DNA of 64,000 nucleotides from Gammaproteobacteria bacterium (GTDB lineage Bacteria > Pseudomonadota > Gammaproteobacteria > SZUA-229). Location: NCBI GenBank assembly GCA_024636785.1, contig JAGXGK010000015.1, positions 1 to 64,000 of the forward strand. Direction: 5' to 3'. The notes below the pieces were generated by a model. The model was not told where the DNA came from. It did no database searches and saw nothing but the letters and a program-made list of their open reading frames with translations. A program made the position numbers and the translations under genes. Every line of letters begins with the position of its first letter. The stretch's first letter is position 1. Of the stretch, positions 28,123-36,819 are shown piece after piece.

Positions 28123-28463
28123 ATATCCGCAAAAAACGCGAAGGACGCGAAAAGAGCAAATAAATCGAGGGTGTCAGAATTTTATTAACAGGATACGTTT
28201 CAGTTCATCGGCGTTCATTTGCGGATATATCTTTAGTTATTAATTCGTCCGCAGATGAACGCAGATAAAATCTTTGATCCGCGAGAGATTAATAGCTTAA
28301 AAGTTTTTTCGCGTCTTTGGCGTTCTTCGCGGACCGGGCATTTGTTTTTATCCGCGAAACACGCGAAGGACGCAAAAAAGCAAATAAAATTAGGATGTTA
28401 TATTTTTATTAACAAGATTTGGTTTTGCCTTTATCCGCGTTTATCTGTGTTCATCTGCGGACT
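28123..28463. repeat. Multi-copy cluster of the CCGCGAA / CCGCAGATGAAC intergenic repeats, with two related ~105-bp units
   Basis: Copy 1 ~28123-28226 and copy 2 ~28350-28463 share ccgcraamrACGCGAAGGACGC..AGCAAATAAA...TTTTATTAACARGAT...GTTCATYTGCGGA; extra inverted units between. Confidence 0.8.
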
Positions 28464-28496
28464 AAATATTTCTTTATGTTTTTCACGCATGCGCGT

Positions 28497-28535
28497 CCCC
28501 CGCCTCACTGTGTTTTTGTTCACGTTGAGGCGGGG
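28497..28535. terminator. GC-rich hairpin downstream of purH (possible terminator)
   Basis: CCCCGCCTCA ... TGAGGCGGGG, 10-bp perfect stem, 8 bp beyond the purH stop; no immediate T-tract. Confidence 0.5.
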
Positions 28536-28542
28536 AGTGGCA

Positions 28543-30120
28543 TTAATGCCTGAAGTGACGCATGCCCGTTAGCATCATGATCATATTGTGTTCGTCGGCG
28601 GCGGCAATGACTTCGTCGTCACGCATGGAACCGCCCGGCTGAATCACGGCGACGATGCCGGCTTCATGGGCGGCGTCGATGCCGTCACGGAAAGGGAAGA
28701 AGGCATCGGAGGCCATTACCGAACCCTGAACATTCAGACCGGCATGCTCAGCCTTAATGCCTGCGATACGTGCACTGTTGATGCGGCTCATCTGACCTGC
28801 GCCGACACCGATGGTCATACCATCCTTGCCGTAAACAATGGCATTGGACTTAACGAATTTGGCCACACGCCAGGCGAAGAGCATGTCGGTAATCTCTTTT
28901 TCCGAAGGTTTGCGTTGGCTGACAATATCCATGGTGTTGAACAGTTCCAGATCAGCCTCCTGAACCAGCAGTCCGCCGTTGACACGTTTGTAATCCAGTC
29001 GAGCTATTACGCTTTCTGTATCCCATTCGCCGCACTCCAGCAGGCGCACATTCTTCTTCTCGGCCACGGCTTCTCTGGCCGCCTGGCTGATGCTGGGAGC
29101 TATGATGACTTCCACAAACTGACGTTCGACGATGGCTTTTGCGGTTTCGCCATCAAGCTCACGATTAAACGCGATGATGCCACCAAAGGCTGATTCGGGA
29201 TCAGTAAGGTATGCGCGGTTATAAGCTTCCAGCATGGTTTTGTTGACCGCTACGCCACAAGGGTTGGCGTGTTTAACAATAACGCAGGCGGGATCCTTGA
29301 ATTGCTTGACACACTCTAGCGCAGCGTCAGTGTCACCGATATTGTTGAAGGAGAGCTCCTTGCCTTGCACCTGTTTAGCGGTGGCGATACAGGCTTCGGT
29401 GGATGCGGGGTCGATGTAGAAAGCCGCCTGCTGATGCGGGTTCTCACCATAACGCATCTCCTGAGCCTTGTTGAACTGCATGTTGATGGTGCGTGGAAAA
29501 ATATCCTTGCTGTCATCAGCTTTGATACGGCCAAGATAGTTGGCGATCATGCCGTCATATTTAGCGGTGTGCTCGAAAGCCTTAACCGCCAGATCAAAGC
29601 GCGTCGCCTCAGAGACAAGGCCGTCACTGGCTTCCATTTCCTCGAGAACGCGTCCGTAGTCAACCGGTTCGACGATGATGCTGACGAAAGCGTAATTCTT
29701 GGCGGTTGCGCGAACCATGGCCGGGCCACCGATGTCGATATTTTCGATGGCGTCTTCCAGTGCGCAGTTATCTTTGGCGACGGTGGCTTCAAACGGATAT
29801 AGATTCACCACCACCAGGTCGATAGGGCTGATGTCATTGGCTTTCATCACGTCATCATCAATGCCGCGGCGGCCCAGAATGCCGCCGTGAATTTTAGGGT
29901 GCAATGTTTTTACCCGGCCATCCATGATTTCGGGAAAGCCGGTGTGCTGAGAGACTTCCTTGACCGGGATAAAGGCATCAACCAGTAATTTAGCCGTACC
30001 CCCGGTGGATAGAATTTCGATGCCGCGCTGGTGCAGGCTTCTGGCGAAATCAATAATGCCGGTCTTGTCGGAAACACTGAGGAGGGCGCGTCTAACCGGA
30101 CGCTGGCTTGTTTCGGTCAT
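28543..30120 (-). CDS. purH: Bifunctional AICAR transformylase/IMP cyclohydrolase
   Basis: [85 protein letters not shown]. Confidence 0.98.
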   Translation of the reverse strand: MTETSQRPVRRALLSVSDKTGIIDFARSLHQRGIEILSTGGTAKLLVDAFIPVKEVSQHTGFPEIMDGRVKTLHPKIHGGILGRRGIDDDVMKANDISPIDLVVVNLYPFEATVAKDNCALEDAIENIDIGGPAMVRATAKNYAFVSIIVEPVDYGRVLEEMEASDGLVSEATRFDLAVKAFEHTAKYDGMIANYLGRIKADDSKDIFPRTINMQFNKAQEMRYGENPHQQAAFYIDPASTEACIATAKQVQGKELSFNNIGDTDAALECVKQFKDPACVIVKHANPCGVAVNKTMLEAYNRAYLTDPESAFGGIIAFNRELDGETAKAIVERQFVEVIIAPSISQAAREAVAEKKNVRLLECGEWDTESVIARLDYKRVNGGLLVQEADLELFNTMDIVSQRKPSEKEITDMLFAWRVAKFVKSNAIVYGKDGMTIGVGAGQMSRINSARIAGIKAEHAGLNVQGSVMASDAFFPFRDGIDAAHEAGIVAVIQPGGSMRDDEVIAAADEHNMIMMLTGMRHFRH

Positions 30121-30337
30121 TTTCAGTCTCGTCTGCGAGGATTAATAAGGGCGGCAATTATACCGGAGAACGCCGGCCGGGTGCAGGGCAAGCGGAATGA
30201 TGTCAATCATGCTGAAGTGACCAGGAACGTTTTATGCTGCTTGCGGATAGCCTTTTGAGTGGCGTTAATCTGTAATGTGATCGACTTCAGTTTTTGCAGC
30301 ATCTAAATGGGTGGATGGCAGGCGACTGCACGAATCA

Positions 30338-30649
30338 TTAGCCCAGTTGATAGAGGCGTAGCTTTTTGCGTAATGTACCCCGATTCAGCCCCAGGCATTC
30401 AGCGGCGCGTGACTGATTGCCGCCGGTGTGTTCCAGCACGGCTTCCAGCAGGGGCTGCTCAATCTGGCGCAGTACCATGTTGTACATGTCGCAAGGTTCG
30501 GTCTCTTCGAGCTCCTGCAGGTAGCGCTGGATAGAAGTTTTTACTGCATCGTGAATCGGTGAAGCCTGATAAGGTTGAGGCGCCTCTTCGTCGAGGCTTG
30601 TTCTTTTATCCAGATGATTATCAATGGAATAGATATTTTGCGCGCTCAT
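30338..30649 (-). CDS. fis: Fis family DNA-binding protein
   Basis: C-terminal QPLLEAVLEHTGGNQSRAAECLGLNRGTLRKKLRLYQLG; overlaps dusB as in the classical dusB-fis operon. Confidence 0.96.
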   Translation of the reverse strand: MSAQNIYSIDNHLDKRTSLDEEAPQPYQASPIHDAVKTSIQRYLQELEETEPCDMYNMVLRQIEQPLLEAVLEHTGGNQSRAAECLGLNRGTLRKKLRLYQLG

Positions 30650-31662
30650 GAAGCCGGTGTTCTCCCTTGGGTGGTGAAAAAACGTAGAGTTTTTTCAAGT
30701 TGAATCGCGGTGGATTCTATTTTATTTATACTTTTTCTAAATGACTCAACTTCGGTGGCGAGGTCCGGGGTCGCTTCAGGCGGCTGACTAAAATGATGTT
30801 TACAGTACCAGCTAATATGTTTACGAGCAATTCGTACACCCATGGTTTCGCCGTAAAAATCATACAGGCTTTTGAGGTGTTTGTTCAATAGATAATTGAC
30901 TTCTTTTTCGTCTGGAGCCGGTAAATTTTTCCCGTGTTCCAGATAATAAAGAATTTCCCGAAAAATCCAGGGCCTGCCCTGAGCGCCACGTCCAATCATA
31001 AGTGCATCAGCACCGGTCTGCCGGAGTACTTCTGCGGCTTTTTCGGGAGAATCGATGTCACCATTGGCAATTACCGGAATACTGATGCATGATTTTACTT
31101 CGGCAATGGTTTCGTACTCCGCCTCGCCCCTGAAAGCGCAGGCGCGGGTACGACCATGAATGGTCAGTGCCTGAATACCCTCGGCCTCGGCGATTTTGGC
31201 GATGCTGACGGCATTGCGATTATCGAGGTTCCAGCCGGTTCGTATTTTCAGCGTTACCGGCGCATCCACGGCATTGACCACCTGGCGCAAAATCTCGGCA
31301 ACCCGTTGTTCGTTTTTAAGCAGGGCCGATCCGGCCATCACATTGCATACTTTTTTCGCCGGGCAGCCCATATTAATATCAATAATCTGCGCGCCATTTT
31401 CAACATTGAACTGCGCAGCTTCCGCCATCTGCGCCGGGTCGGTACCGGCGATTTGAACGCTACGCGGTGAGCTTTCGCCGGTATGGTCGAGTCTCAGCCG
31501 GGTTTTGCGGGAGTGCCATAGCTGTTTGTTGGAGGTGACCATCTCGGAAACCGCCAGTGCTGCCCCCATCTCGCGGCAGAGCGTACGAAAGGGCAGGTCG
31601 GTAATGCCGGCCATGGGTGCCAGTAGTAGAGGGTTTATAAGTTTATAGGGGCCGATATTCAT
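30646..31662 (-). CDS. dusB: tRNA-dihydrouridine synthase B
   Basis: LLAPMAGITDLPFRTLCREMGAALAVSEMV, DINMGCPAKKVCNVMAGSALLKNE, GADALMIGRGAQGRPWIF. Confidence 0.96.
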   Translation of the reverse strand: MNIGPYKLINPLLLAPMAGITDLPFRTLCREMGAALAVSEMVTSNKQLWHSRKTRLRLDHTGESSPRSVQIAGTDPAQMAEAAQFNVENGAQIIDINMGCPAKKVCNVMAGSALLKNEQRVAEILRQVVNAVDAPVTLKIRTGWNLDNRNAVSIAKIAEAEGIQALTIHGRTRACAFRGEAEYETIAEVKSCISIPVIANGDIDSPEKAAEVLRQTGADALMIGRGAQGRPWIFREILYYLEHGKNLPAPDEKEVNYLLNKHLKSLYDFYGETMGVRIARKHISWYCKHHFSQPPEATPDLATEVESFRKSINKIESTAIQLEKTLRFFTTQGRTPAS

Positions 31663-31735
31663 AAGATGCAGGATTGTGCCAGAAGAGCCACTATTTAGGA
31701 ATTAAAAGCCGACCGGTGACGCCGGGTTGTACTGC

Positions 31736-32971
31736 TTACAGGAAACTGAACTCATAGGTCATGGCATCGTTGCCGGGATCCTGTATTTCCATGTTGAAGT
31801 CCACTGGGGTTTCCGGCGGCATCAGCTTCAGGCTGTCGAGCTTGATTTGCATATAGTGTTCGGGGGTGAAAATGCGCGAGGCAATGACTTCGCCGCGCAC
31901 ATCAGAAAAGTCGATCAGCATATTCGGATAAGGCTGGTCGAAGCGGGCATGATTGATTAGCGTACCCGAGATCATCAGCGCATTTTTAACATTGGGATGG
32001 CTGTATATATTACGCGTGGTCATTTCAATTTTAGCCGGCTCACGCAAATTCATGGTGTTGCAATTGGCTATCGCGCAGAATTGTGTGACCAGCGGGCGCA
32101 GCTGGGGATCACTGATTAACGCGTTGCGGTTGAACCAGATGTATTCGGCAAACAGGGTGGCGGTAAACACCAGAATGGCCAGACTCCAGGCAATGTCCCG
32201 CCAGAGTGAAGAGGTATTGTGCAGCTCAGGAATACGGTACTCATCGGGGATGAGCTTGCTTTGCACCCCGTCAAACAGGTCAGTCTCTACAGCTTCATGG
32301 TCAGAAGTACTGGTGGCAGTGGCTTCTGGTTCCCCGGTCGTCTCCGCGGTGCTCTTAGAGCTCGCTGTCGATGCAGTGGTGGGTGATTCGGCTGCCTCCT
32401 CTTCATGCACAGCACGGTCAAAGGTCTCCTGAAGCTCGGTCTGTGAGTGGTCGACCTGTGCCGGCGTCTCGGTCTCGCCCTGAATGTCCGGATTCATGAC
32501 AGACGTAGCTGTCTCTGTATCTGACTCGATAGTTTCCAGCGCTGATATTTCAGCGCTGGAAGAGGGGGAGTGCGTTACAGTCTGTGGCGAAGCTTCAGAA
32601 AACAGGTCGGCCTGCGCGCTATCGACCACGGCATCGGAAATTTCCTTTGCCGGTTCCGCTGTTGTCGGGCTGCTCATCGCTGGGTCGCCGGGCAGTTCAG
32701 GGTGGTTTTCGGAATCCGGGCGAGTGGTGGTCAGGTACACCGCCGGTTCAGTCGGATTGCTGTTACCGGCGGTGACAGTTTTTGTGGTGTCGTTGGTCTC
32801 GTCCGCCATTAAACTCTCGGCAGAGGGATCTTCCTCAGCCTCTGCCGTAGGCTTTTCCAGGGCATTAAAAACTTCCTTGCAAATACCGCAGCGCACATAA
32901 CCGTCAGCAGCGCTCAGGTGTTCATCTGAAACTTTGAAAACGGTCTGGCAATGTGGGCATATGGTTTGCAT
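31736..32971 (-). CDS. Zinc-ribbon / DUF3426 domain protein
   Basis: N-terminal MQTICPHCQTVFKVSDEHLSAADGYVRCGICKEVF; long S/T/E-rich linker; TM; C-terminal DUF3426-like domain. Confidence 0.88.
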   Translation of the reverse strand: MQTICPHCQTVFKVSDEHLSAADGYVRCGICKEVFNALEKPTAEAEEDPSAESLMADETNDTTKTVTAGNSNPTEPAVYLTTTRPDSENHPELPGDPAMSSPTTAEPAKEISDAVVDSAQADLFSEASPQTVTHSPSSSAEISALETIESDTETATSVMNPDIQGETETPAQVDHSQTELQETFDRAVHEEEAAESPTTASTASSKSTAETTGEPEATATSTSDHEAVETDLFDGVQSKLIPDEYRIPELHNTSSLWRDIAWSLAILVFTATLFAEYIWFNRNALISDPQLRPLVTQFCAIANCNTMNLREPAKIEMTTRNIYSHPNVKNALMISGTLINHARFDQPYPNMLIDFSDVRGEVIASRIFTPEHYMQIKLDSLKLMPPETPVDFNMEIQDPGNDAMTYEFSFL

Positions 32972-32992
32972 GGTGATATATGATGCAGGGAA

Positions 32993-33883
32993 TTAACCCG
33001 GCCTGCAACCGTGTAATAGCATCCAGTCTTCCATGAAAATGGGAGCATCCATTTTGAAGAAGGGGGCGTAGGCATTGATGACGCTATCGGCCTGTTCGGC
33101 CAGTATCCCGGAAAGCACAATATCGCCGCCAGGAAGAGTATGGCGAGCCAGCATGGGTGCCAGTTCAACCAGAGGGCCGCTTAAAATGTTGGCGACGACG
33201 ATGTCATATTGCTGTTGAGAACACTCGGTGGAAAATCGCTCGGTGCTGAACAGGTTCAGGCGTTCTTCCACCTGATTGGCTTCGGCATTGGCCAGACTGG
33301 CATCCAGCGCCTGCGGATCGATATCCACACCATCGGCGTGTTCCAGTCCCAGCAATAACGCCGCGATGGCCAGAACGCCGGAACCGCAGCCGAAGTCGAG
33401 CAGACTTTGTTGTTGCTGGATATGCCGGTCGAGCCAGTTCAGGCATAGCGAGGTGGTGGGGTGGGTGCCAGTGCCAAAAGCCAGCCCCGGATCCAGCCTG
33501 AGATTAATGGCGTCGGGCTCGGGTGGGTCGATATGCCAGGGGCATATCCATAAACGTTCGCCGAACTGCATGGCGTGGTAGTCGTTCATCCAGCTGCGGA
33601 CCCAGTTCTGGTCTTCCAGTAATTCACTGGTAATGCGATAGTCACTGTGCTGAAGTGCGGTTTCGATATTTGCCAGAAGTCGCGGTTGATCTTCTGTATT
33701 ATTGAACATGCCGGTGGCGATAATATTTTGCCAGATGGGCGTTTCCCCGGGTGCGGGCTCGAGAATGGGTTCGTCTGCTGCATCGTTGAGTGTTATCGAG
33801 CAGGCGCCATTCTGTAGCAGCACAGCTTCCACCTGTTCGGCATGATTTTGGGTGGTATGTACGGAAATTTGCAGCCAGGGCAT
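32993..33883 (-). CDS. prmA: Ribosomal protein L11 methyltransferase
   Basis: DPGLAFGTGTHPTTSLCLNWLD, LLDFGCGSGVLAIAALLLG, VANILSGPLVELAP. Confidence 0.96.
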   Translation of the reverse strand: MPWLQISVHTTQNHAEQVEAVLLQNGACSITLNDAADEPILEPAPGETPIWQNIIATGMFNNTEDQPRLLANIETALQHSDYRITSELLEDQNWVRSWMNDYHAMQFGERLWICPWHIDPPEPDAINLRLDPGLAFGTGTHPTTSLCLNWLDRHIQQQQSLLDFGCGSGVLAIAALLLGLEHADGVDIDPQALDASLANAEANQVEERLNLFSTERFSTECSQQQYDIVVANILSGPLVELAPMLARHTLPGGDIVLSGILAEQADSVINAYAPFFKMDAPIFMEDWMLLHGCRPG

Positions 33884-34038
33884 GAAGGTGTATCTCAGAA
33901 AATAAAGTGGATTTTAGCTTATTCCAGTTATCGGTTTATTGCTAATATCAGCAGTCTTTTTCCAACTATTAACCTGCATTTATTATGGTATAGTTTTTAG
34001 TATATGAGTTGGAGATGAAGTCGATTCAGGGTGATGAT

Positions 34039-34506
34039 ATGAATAGCGAAATGTTTGAAAAAGGCTTGAAAGCATTGGAAGACGGGGATTATAAGGCAGC
34101 CGCGCGCGATTTCGAAGCGGTGCTGAAAGATCTGGATGGGCATGATGCACATTACAATAAGGTGGCTTCCTTTGCGGGTTTGGCGCAGGTGTTAATTTCG
34201 AACCGCAATGGTCTGCTGATCTGTCGTGATGCAGCGGGCAGTGAAGTGCTGGATGGAACCGTGTTCCTGAATCTGGCCTGCGCCGAATGGCACTGCAATA
34301 ATCGCAAGCGTGCCATTGATGCTATACGCCGTGGCTGTAAAATTGAACCTGATAATGAGCGCCTGCAACGGGCAGCGGCTTTGCTGGATAGTCGAAGACG
34401 AAGTATTTTTCAGTTTTTGCCACGACAACATTCATTAAATAAGGCGTTTGGTCGCTTATTTAGGCGTTCCGATGGTGACGTTGATGTGCATAGCCTGTTA
34501 TATTAG
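34039..34506 (+). CDS. TPR-like hypothetical protein
   Basis: MNSEMFEKGLKALEDGDYKAAARDFEAVLKDL...LNLACAEWHCNNRKRAIDAIRRGCKIEPDNERL. Confidence 0.7.
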   Translation: MNSEMFEKGLKALEDGDYKAAARDFEAVLKDLDGHDAHYNKVASFAGLAQVLISNRNGLLICRDAAGSEVLDGTVFLNLACAEWHCNNRKRAIDAIRRGCKIEPDNERLQRAAALLDSRRRSIFQFLPRQHSLNKAFGRLFRRSDGDVDVHSLLY

Positions 34507-34509
34507 CGC

Positions 34510-34890
34510 CGGGAGTTGGCCAAGGCAGTCGCGCTGTGCATATCATTGATATGCGCATCGAGGAAAGTCCGGGCTCCGCAGGACAGAGTGCCAGGTAACG
34601 CCTGGGGGGCGCAAGCCTACGGAAAGTGCCACAGAAAATATACCGCCGGTTTGAGCTTCGGCTTAACCGGTAAGGGTGAAATGGTGCGGTAAGAGCGCAC
34701 CGCGTGTCTGGCAACAGGCATGGCAGGGTAAACCCCACTCGGAGCAAGACCAAATAGGGGAACATAATGCGTGGTCCGCGCTGTTCCCGGGTAGGTTGCT
34801 TGAGGTATGCGGTGACGTATACCCTAGATGAATGACTGTCCCGGCTCTTTGAGCTACGACAGAACCCGGCTTATCAGCCAACTCCCCCTT
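34510..34890 (+). ncRNA. rnpB: RNase P RNA, bacterial type A
   Basis: Conserved GAGGAAAGTCCGGGCTCCGCAGGACAG, GGGTGAAATGGTGCGGTAAGAGCGCACCGCG, GGCAGGGTAAACCCC, ACAGAACCCGGCTTATCAGCCAACTCCCC pairing with the 5' GGGAGTTGGCC; ends at a T-run. Confidence 0.97.
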
Positions 34891-35088
34891 CTTTTTTATT
34901 CCGTGAGATTTCCTCAAAGGCGCTGTTCCGGGCCACACTTAAAGTAAAATATTAGCTTTGATCGCCAAGCCGATGATTTGATGGCGCCTATTTTTTTGTC
35001 CGAGAATGAGCCTTCCGAATTTTAGCTAACCTCCTGTCGCATAAGGTATTTTTTGTCATTTTGAAGCCCTGAAAACGCTTGACATAAC

Positions 35089-35108
35089 CCTCGTTTCCTT
35101 CCTATAGT
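35089..35108 (+). promoter_or_regulatory. Sigma70-type promoter for mraZ/dcw cluster
   Basis: TTGACA (35089-35094) and TATAGT (35103-35108) with short spacing (8 nt between hexamers as read); -35 assignment is therefore tentative. Confidence 0.35.
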
Positions 35109-35116
35109 GTCGGTAT

Positions 35117-35142
35117 GTGGGGAAATGTGGGGAAAAGTGGGT
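35117..35142 (+). promoter_or_regulatory. MraZ operator: three TGGGN direct repeats at 10-bp spacing
   Basis: GTGGGGAAAT GTGGGGAAAA GTGGGTAGAC immediately upstream of the mraZ ATG (35151). Confidence 0.9.
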
Positions 35143-35150
35143 AGACATCG

Positions 35151-35609
35151 ATGAGCTTTCGGGGAATTAACAATCTTGCGCTGGATACGAAGGGCCGAAT
35201 GGCAATGCCTTCGCGTTACCGTGAGCGCTTGCTTGAGATTTGTGGCGGCCGCCTGGTGGTGACTGTCGACCCCGATACCTGCCTGCTGGTTTATCCCTTG
35301 CCCGAATGGGAAATTATCGAAAACAAATTGGTCAATCTGCCCAGTCTGAATAGACGGGTGAAATCAATGCAGCGTCTGTTGATTGGCCATGCCACTGAAT
35401 GTGAAATGGATGGTCAGGGCCGCATCCTGTTGCCGACGCTGTTGCGGGAATATGCAAGTCTGGACAAGAAAATTGTCATTATCGGCCAGGGGAAAAAATT
35501 TGAGATCTGGGATGAAGGTGCCTGGAATGATAGCCAGGAATCTCTGCTGGAGAGTGTGCAGGATGACGAGGGCGAGCTGCCGGCTGCGTTGCAAGAGCTG
35601 TCACTTTAA
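35151..35609 (+). CDS. mraZ: Transcriptional regulator MraZ
   Basis: MSFRGINNLALDTKGRMAMPSRYRERL, GHATECEMDGQGRILLPTLLREYA. Confidence 0.98.
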   Translation: MSFRGINNLALDTKGRMAMPSRYRERLLEICGGRLVVTVDPDTCLLVYPLPEWEIIENKLVNLPSLNRRVKSMQRLLIGHATECEMDGQGRILLPTLLREYASLDKKIVIIGQGKKFEIWDEGAWNDSQESLLESVQDDEGELPAALQELSL

Positions 35610-36544
35610 TGGAACACGATTTTAATCATCACCCGGTGCTCCTCAACGAAGCACTGGAGGCGCTGAATATTAAGCCCGCTGGCATTTATATTGATGCCAC
35701 CTTTGGACGGGGTGGCCACGCCAGCGCCATATTGAAGAATTTGGATCGAGAGGGGCGATTGATCGCTTTCGATCAGGATCCACAGGCCATCGCCTACGGG
35801 CGCGAACAGTTTGCGAATGATCCGCGTATCGAATTTGAACATTGCAACTTCAGTGAGATGGGGGCTGTCATTATGGAACGTGGCCTGGACAAGTGTATCG
35901 ATGGTGTGTTGATGGATCTGGGCGTGTCATCACCGCAGCTGGATGACGCGGAGCGCGGCTTCAGCTTTCTCAGGTCGGGGCCGCTGGATATGCGCATGAA
36001 CACCGAGCAGGGTGAGTCTGCAATGGAGTGGCTGGCCAGAGTCGAGGCGCGCGATTTGATTCTGGTGTTAAAGCGTTACGGTGAGGAGAAGTTCGCCAAA
36101 CGCATCGCCACTGCCATCATAGCGACCAGAGCAGAGCACGCCATTGAGGACACCGCGACGCTGGCGAGCATTATTTCAGACGCGATTCCTGTGAAGGAGA
36201 AACATAAACATCCGGCAACGCGAAGTTTTCAGGCGATTCGGATGTTTATCAATCAGGAGCTGCCGTCGATTGAAAGCGGTTTGCAGGCGGCTGCCTCAAT
36301 GCTGGCAATAGGTGGGCGGCTGGCAGTCATCAGTTTTCATTCACTGGAAGATCGCATGGTGAAGCGTTTTATGCGTGATATATCCAGTCGCCCGAAATTT
36401 CCACCGGGGCTGCCCATTATGGAAAAAGATGAAGTGCCGCCCTATCGACTGGCTGGCAAATCGGGCGTGGCGGGTGCCGAGGAGCTGGCACAAAACCCGA
36501 GAGCCAGAAGTGCGCGTCTACGTGTACTGGAGCGGCTACGATGA
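35609..36544 (+). CDS. rsmH: 16S rRNA (cytosine1402-N4)-methyltransferase
   Basis: HHPVLLNEALEALNIKPAGIYIDATFGRGGHASAIL, DLGVSSPQLDDAERGFSF, RSARLRVLERL. Confidence 0.98.
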   Translation: MEHDFNHHPVLLNEALEALNIKPAGIYIDATFGRGGHASAILKNLDREGRLIAFDQDPQAIAYGREQFANDPRIEFEHCNFSEMGAVIMERGLDKCIDGVLMDLGVSSPQLDDAERGFSFLRSGPLDMRMNTEQGESAMEWLARVEARDLILVLKRYGEEKFAKRIATAIIATRAEHAIEDTATLASIISDAIPVKEKHKHPATRSFQAIRMFINQELPSIESGLQAAASMLAIGGRLAVISFHSLEDRMVKRFMRDISSRPKFPPGLPIMEKDEVPPYRLAGKSGVAGAEELAQNPRARSARLRVLERLR

Positions 36545-36819
36545 GCGCGCAGCAACGACTGTTTCTGCTCATGGCGCTGGTGTTTTTGCTGGTGCTGAGT
36601 TCGGCGATCACACTGGTCTACAGCAAGCATCAAAGTCGAAAATTATTTGTGGAATTACAGGAACTGAAACATCAGGTGAATGAATTAAATACAGAGTGGG
36701 GACAGTTGCAGCTGGAGCAGAGCACCTGGTCGGGTCACGGTCGCATCGAACAGGTGGCGCGTGAACGTTTGTCTATGGTAATGCCGAATGCAGAGGAAGT
36801 TGTTTTTATCAAGCCATGA
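36541..36819 (+). CDS. ftsL: Cell division protein FtsL
   Basis: Position between rsmH and ftsI; single TM, SAITLVYSKHQSRKLFVELQELKHQVNELNTEWGQLQLEQSTW. Confidence 0.94.
   Translation: MSAQQRLFLLMALVFLLVLSSAITLVYSKHQSRKLFVELQELKHQVNELNTEWGQLQLEQSTWSGHGRIEQVARERLSMVMPNAEEVVFIKP

Noticed and set aside
28123-28463. Possible CRISPR array because of repeated motifs
   Set aside because: Repeats are degenerate, inverted and unevenly spaced, with no uniform spacers and no cas genes nearby.
28588-29193. 201-aa plus-strand ORF
   Set aside because: Antisense shadow of purH.
34460-34938. Minus-strand ORFs (34460..34765 and 34663..34938)
   Set aside because: They overlap the RNase P RNA gene; no protein-family evidence.
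35089-35108. Strong canonical sigma70 promoter for mraZ
   Set aside because: TTGACA and TATAGT are present but the spacing as I read it (about 8 nt) is too short for a canonical 17-bp spacer; kept only as a low-confidence feature.
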